In this document: positions 33,187-33,848 of the stretch, one piece after another | Layout of the letters: each line of letters begins with the position of its first letter | Position numbering within the stretch: the stretch's first letter is position 1 | The notes under the pieces: generated by a model | Databases searched by the model: none | What the model was told of the DNA's origin: nothing | Seen by the model: only the letters and a program-made list of their open reading frames with translations | Assembly: GCF_017355985.1 (NCBI RefSeq) | Contig: NZ_JAFIQU010000019.1 | Coordinates: 1-33,848, forward strand | Direction of reading: 5' to 3' | Length of the DNA stretch: 33,848 nt | Origin: Arenibaculum pallidiluteum | Lineage (GTDB): Bacteria; Pseudomonadota; Alphaproteobacteria; Azospirillales; Azospirillaceae | Translations under genes and position numbers: made by a program

Positions 33187-33648
33187 ATGACGCAGTTCCG
33201 CCACCTCGAGGACTTCGCGCCCGGGCAGCGATTCGAGAACGGCAGCATCACACTGGACGAGGCGGCGATGATCGCCTTCGCCCAGCAGTTCGACCCTCAG
33301 CCCTTCCACACCGAACCAGAGGCGGCGGAGCGGAGCTTCTTCAAGGGGCTGGCGGCCAGTGGATGGCACACGGCCGCCGCGACGATGCGTCTGTTCCTGG
33401 GCGCCGGGCTCAACGTCGCATGGGGCCTGATCGGCCGGCAGGTCGAGACGCTGGAATGGCCGCGCCCGACACGGCCGGGCGACACGCTGCGCATCGCCTG
33501 CGAGGTTCTGGAAGTGCGGGCTTCCCGCTCGAGGCCCGAGATGGGCATCGTCCGGATCCGGACCGAGACCTTCAACCAGCGGGACGAGATCGTCCAGCGG
33601 ATGGTGACGGCCATCGTGGTGCCGGTCAAGGCCACGGCCGGCGGCTGA
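33187..33648 (+). CDS. MaoC family (R)-specific enoyl-CoA hydratase-like protein
   Basis: A 153-residue hotdog-fold hydratase. The N-terminal RHLEDFAPGQRFENGSITLDEAAMIAFAQQFDPQPFHTEPEAA holds the hydratase motif with catalytic Asp and His (FDPQPFHT), followed by FFKGLAASGWHTAAATMRL and WPRPTRPGDTLRIACEVLEV. Members hydrate trans-2-enoyl-CoA or related acids. ATG 33187 has AGGAA upstream; the in-frame ATG at 33145 would overlap the start of the divergent gene and adds non-family sequence. The substrate is not evident. Confidence 0.93.
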   Translation: MTQFRHLEDFAPGQRFENGSITLDEAAMIAFAQQFDPQPFHTEPEAAERSFFKGLAASGWHTAAATMRLFLGAGLNVAWGLIGRQVETLEWPRPTRPGDTLRIACEVLEVRASRSRPEMGIVRIRTETFNQRDEIVQRMVTAIVVPVKATAGG

Positions 33649-33694
33649 GGGGTGGTGCATCCGCCGCAGGATCGGCCACCGGCAGTCCGCCGTA

Positions 33695-33712
33695 AACCGG
33701 CAATGGCCGGTT
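33695..33712. terminator. Hairpin in the convergent gap after the MaoC gene
   Basis: AACCGGC (33695-33701) and GCCGGTT (33706-33712) form a 7-bp stem around AATG. CGCCG (33688-33692) and CGGCG (33715-33719) can extend it imperfectly. It lies 47 bp after the MaoC stop and 50 bp after the end of the convergent gene. No T run, so terminator function is only probable. Confidence 0.45.
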
Positions 33713-33761
33713 CGCGGCGCCTGGTCCTCAGCCCTCGGCTGGCGCCTTCAACTGGCGCCCG

Positions 33762-33848
33762 TCAGTTGGCATTGGTCATGTCGAAGTCGGTCCCACCGAA
33801 GGCCGTCTCGGCCTGCACCGGCACGCTGTCCGCACCGCCGACGCTGGG
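33762..33848 (-). CDS. C-terminal end of an unidentified gene (partial)
   Basis: An open frame enters from the right edge and ends at a TGA at 33762-33764. The 28 visible residues are acidic and polar (QAETAFGGTDFDMTNAN at the end). No family can be named from this. It is convergent with the MaoC gene. Confidence 0.5.
   Translation of the reverse strand, partial: PSVGGADSVPVQAETAFGGTDFDMTNAN

Overview
The window reads as chromosomal DNA of a GC-rich alphaproteobacterium. Pointers are an ATP12-type F1-ATPase assembly chaperone, a DUF1489 protein, a malic enzyme fused to a phosphotransacetylase domain, GC-ending codons throughout, and a PEP-CTERM protein of the VPEP type. A Rhodospirillales-like lineage is my best guess; no rRNA or other decisive marker is present. 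No CRISPR array, insertion sequence, integrase or phage gene was seen.

Region by region. (1) 1-1304: a possible signal-peptide start running off the left edge, a DUF1489 gene and an atypical acyl-carrier-like gene. (2) 1384-10376: a leucine/isovalerate degradation cluster on the minus strand. In transcription order it holds thiolase, acyl-CoA dehydrogenase, an HCCA-isomerase-like DsbA-fold protein, MCC beta, methylglutaconyl-CoA hydratase, MCC alpha and HMG-CoA lyase. A small membrane-protein gene (5313-5747) lies inside it on the opposite strand. Isovaleryl-CoA dehydrogenase, the missing step, is at 13215-14387. (3) 10717-13070: a stress-type short-chain dehydrogenase, methylglyoxal synthase and two small unknown genes. 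(4) 14495-18773: malic enzyme, MgtE and a thioesterase joined by TTGA stop/start overlaps. (5) 18774-20180: a PEP-CTERM gene behind a perfect sigma-54 promoter and short tandem repeats; its product is a decayed relative of GDSL hydrolases. (6) 20293-25372: an EthD protein, tRNA-Leu(GAG), LipB, a coupled pair of membrane coiled-coil proteins, acylphosphatase, small membrane proteins, an SCP2 protein behind an ACGT palindrome, ATP12 and a HAD phosphatase. (7) 25528-30841: a catabolic accessory block with an NtaA-type flavin monooxygenase, a nitroreductase, a gene remnant, a MarR regulator with its operator, an aromatic-ring FAD monooxygenase and a non-canonical SDR. (8) 30890-33848: RluC-type pseudouridine synthase, CrcB and DUF429, all coupled, then a MaoC hydratase and the 3' end of an unknown gene.

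Together, regions 2 and 3 take leucine to acetyl-CoA and acetoacetate, with the thiolase able to process acyl-CoA products. The malic enzyme links C4 acids to pyruvate. The strongest candidates for new biology are the sigma-54-driven PEP-CTERM protein with a GDSL-derived but catalytically broken ectodomain, the antisense membrane gene with a possible EcfG-type leaderless promoter, and repeated use of TTG starts in TTGA couplings.
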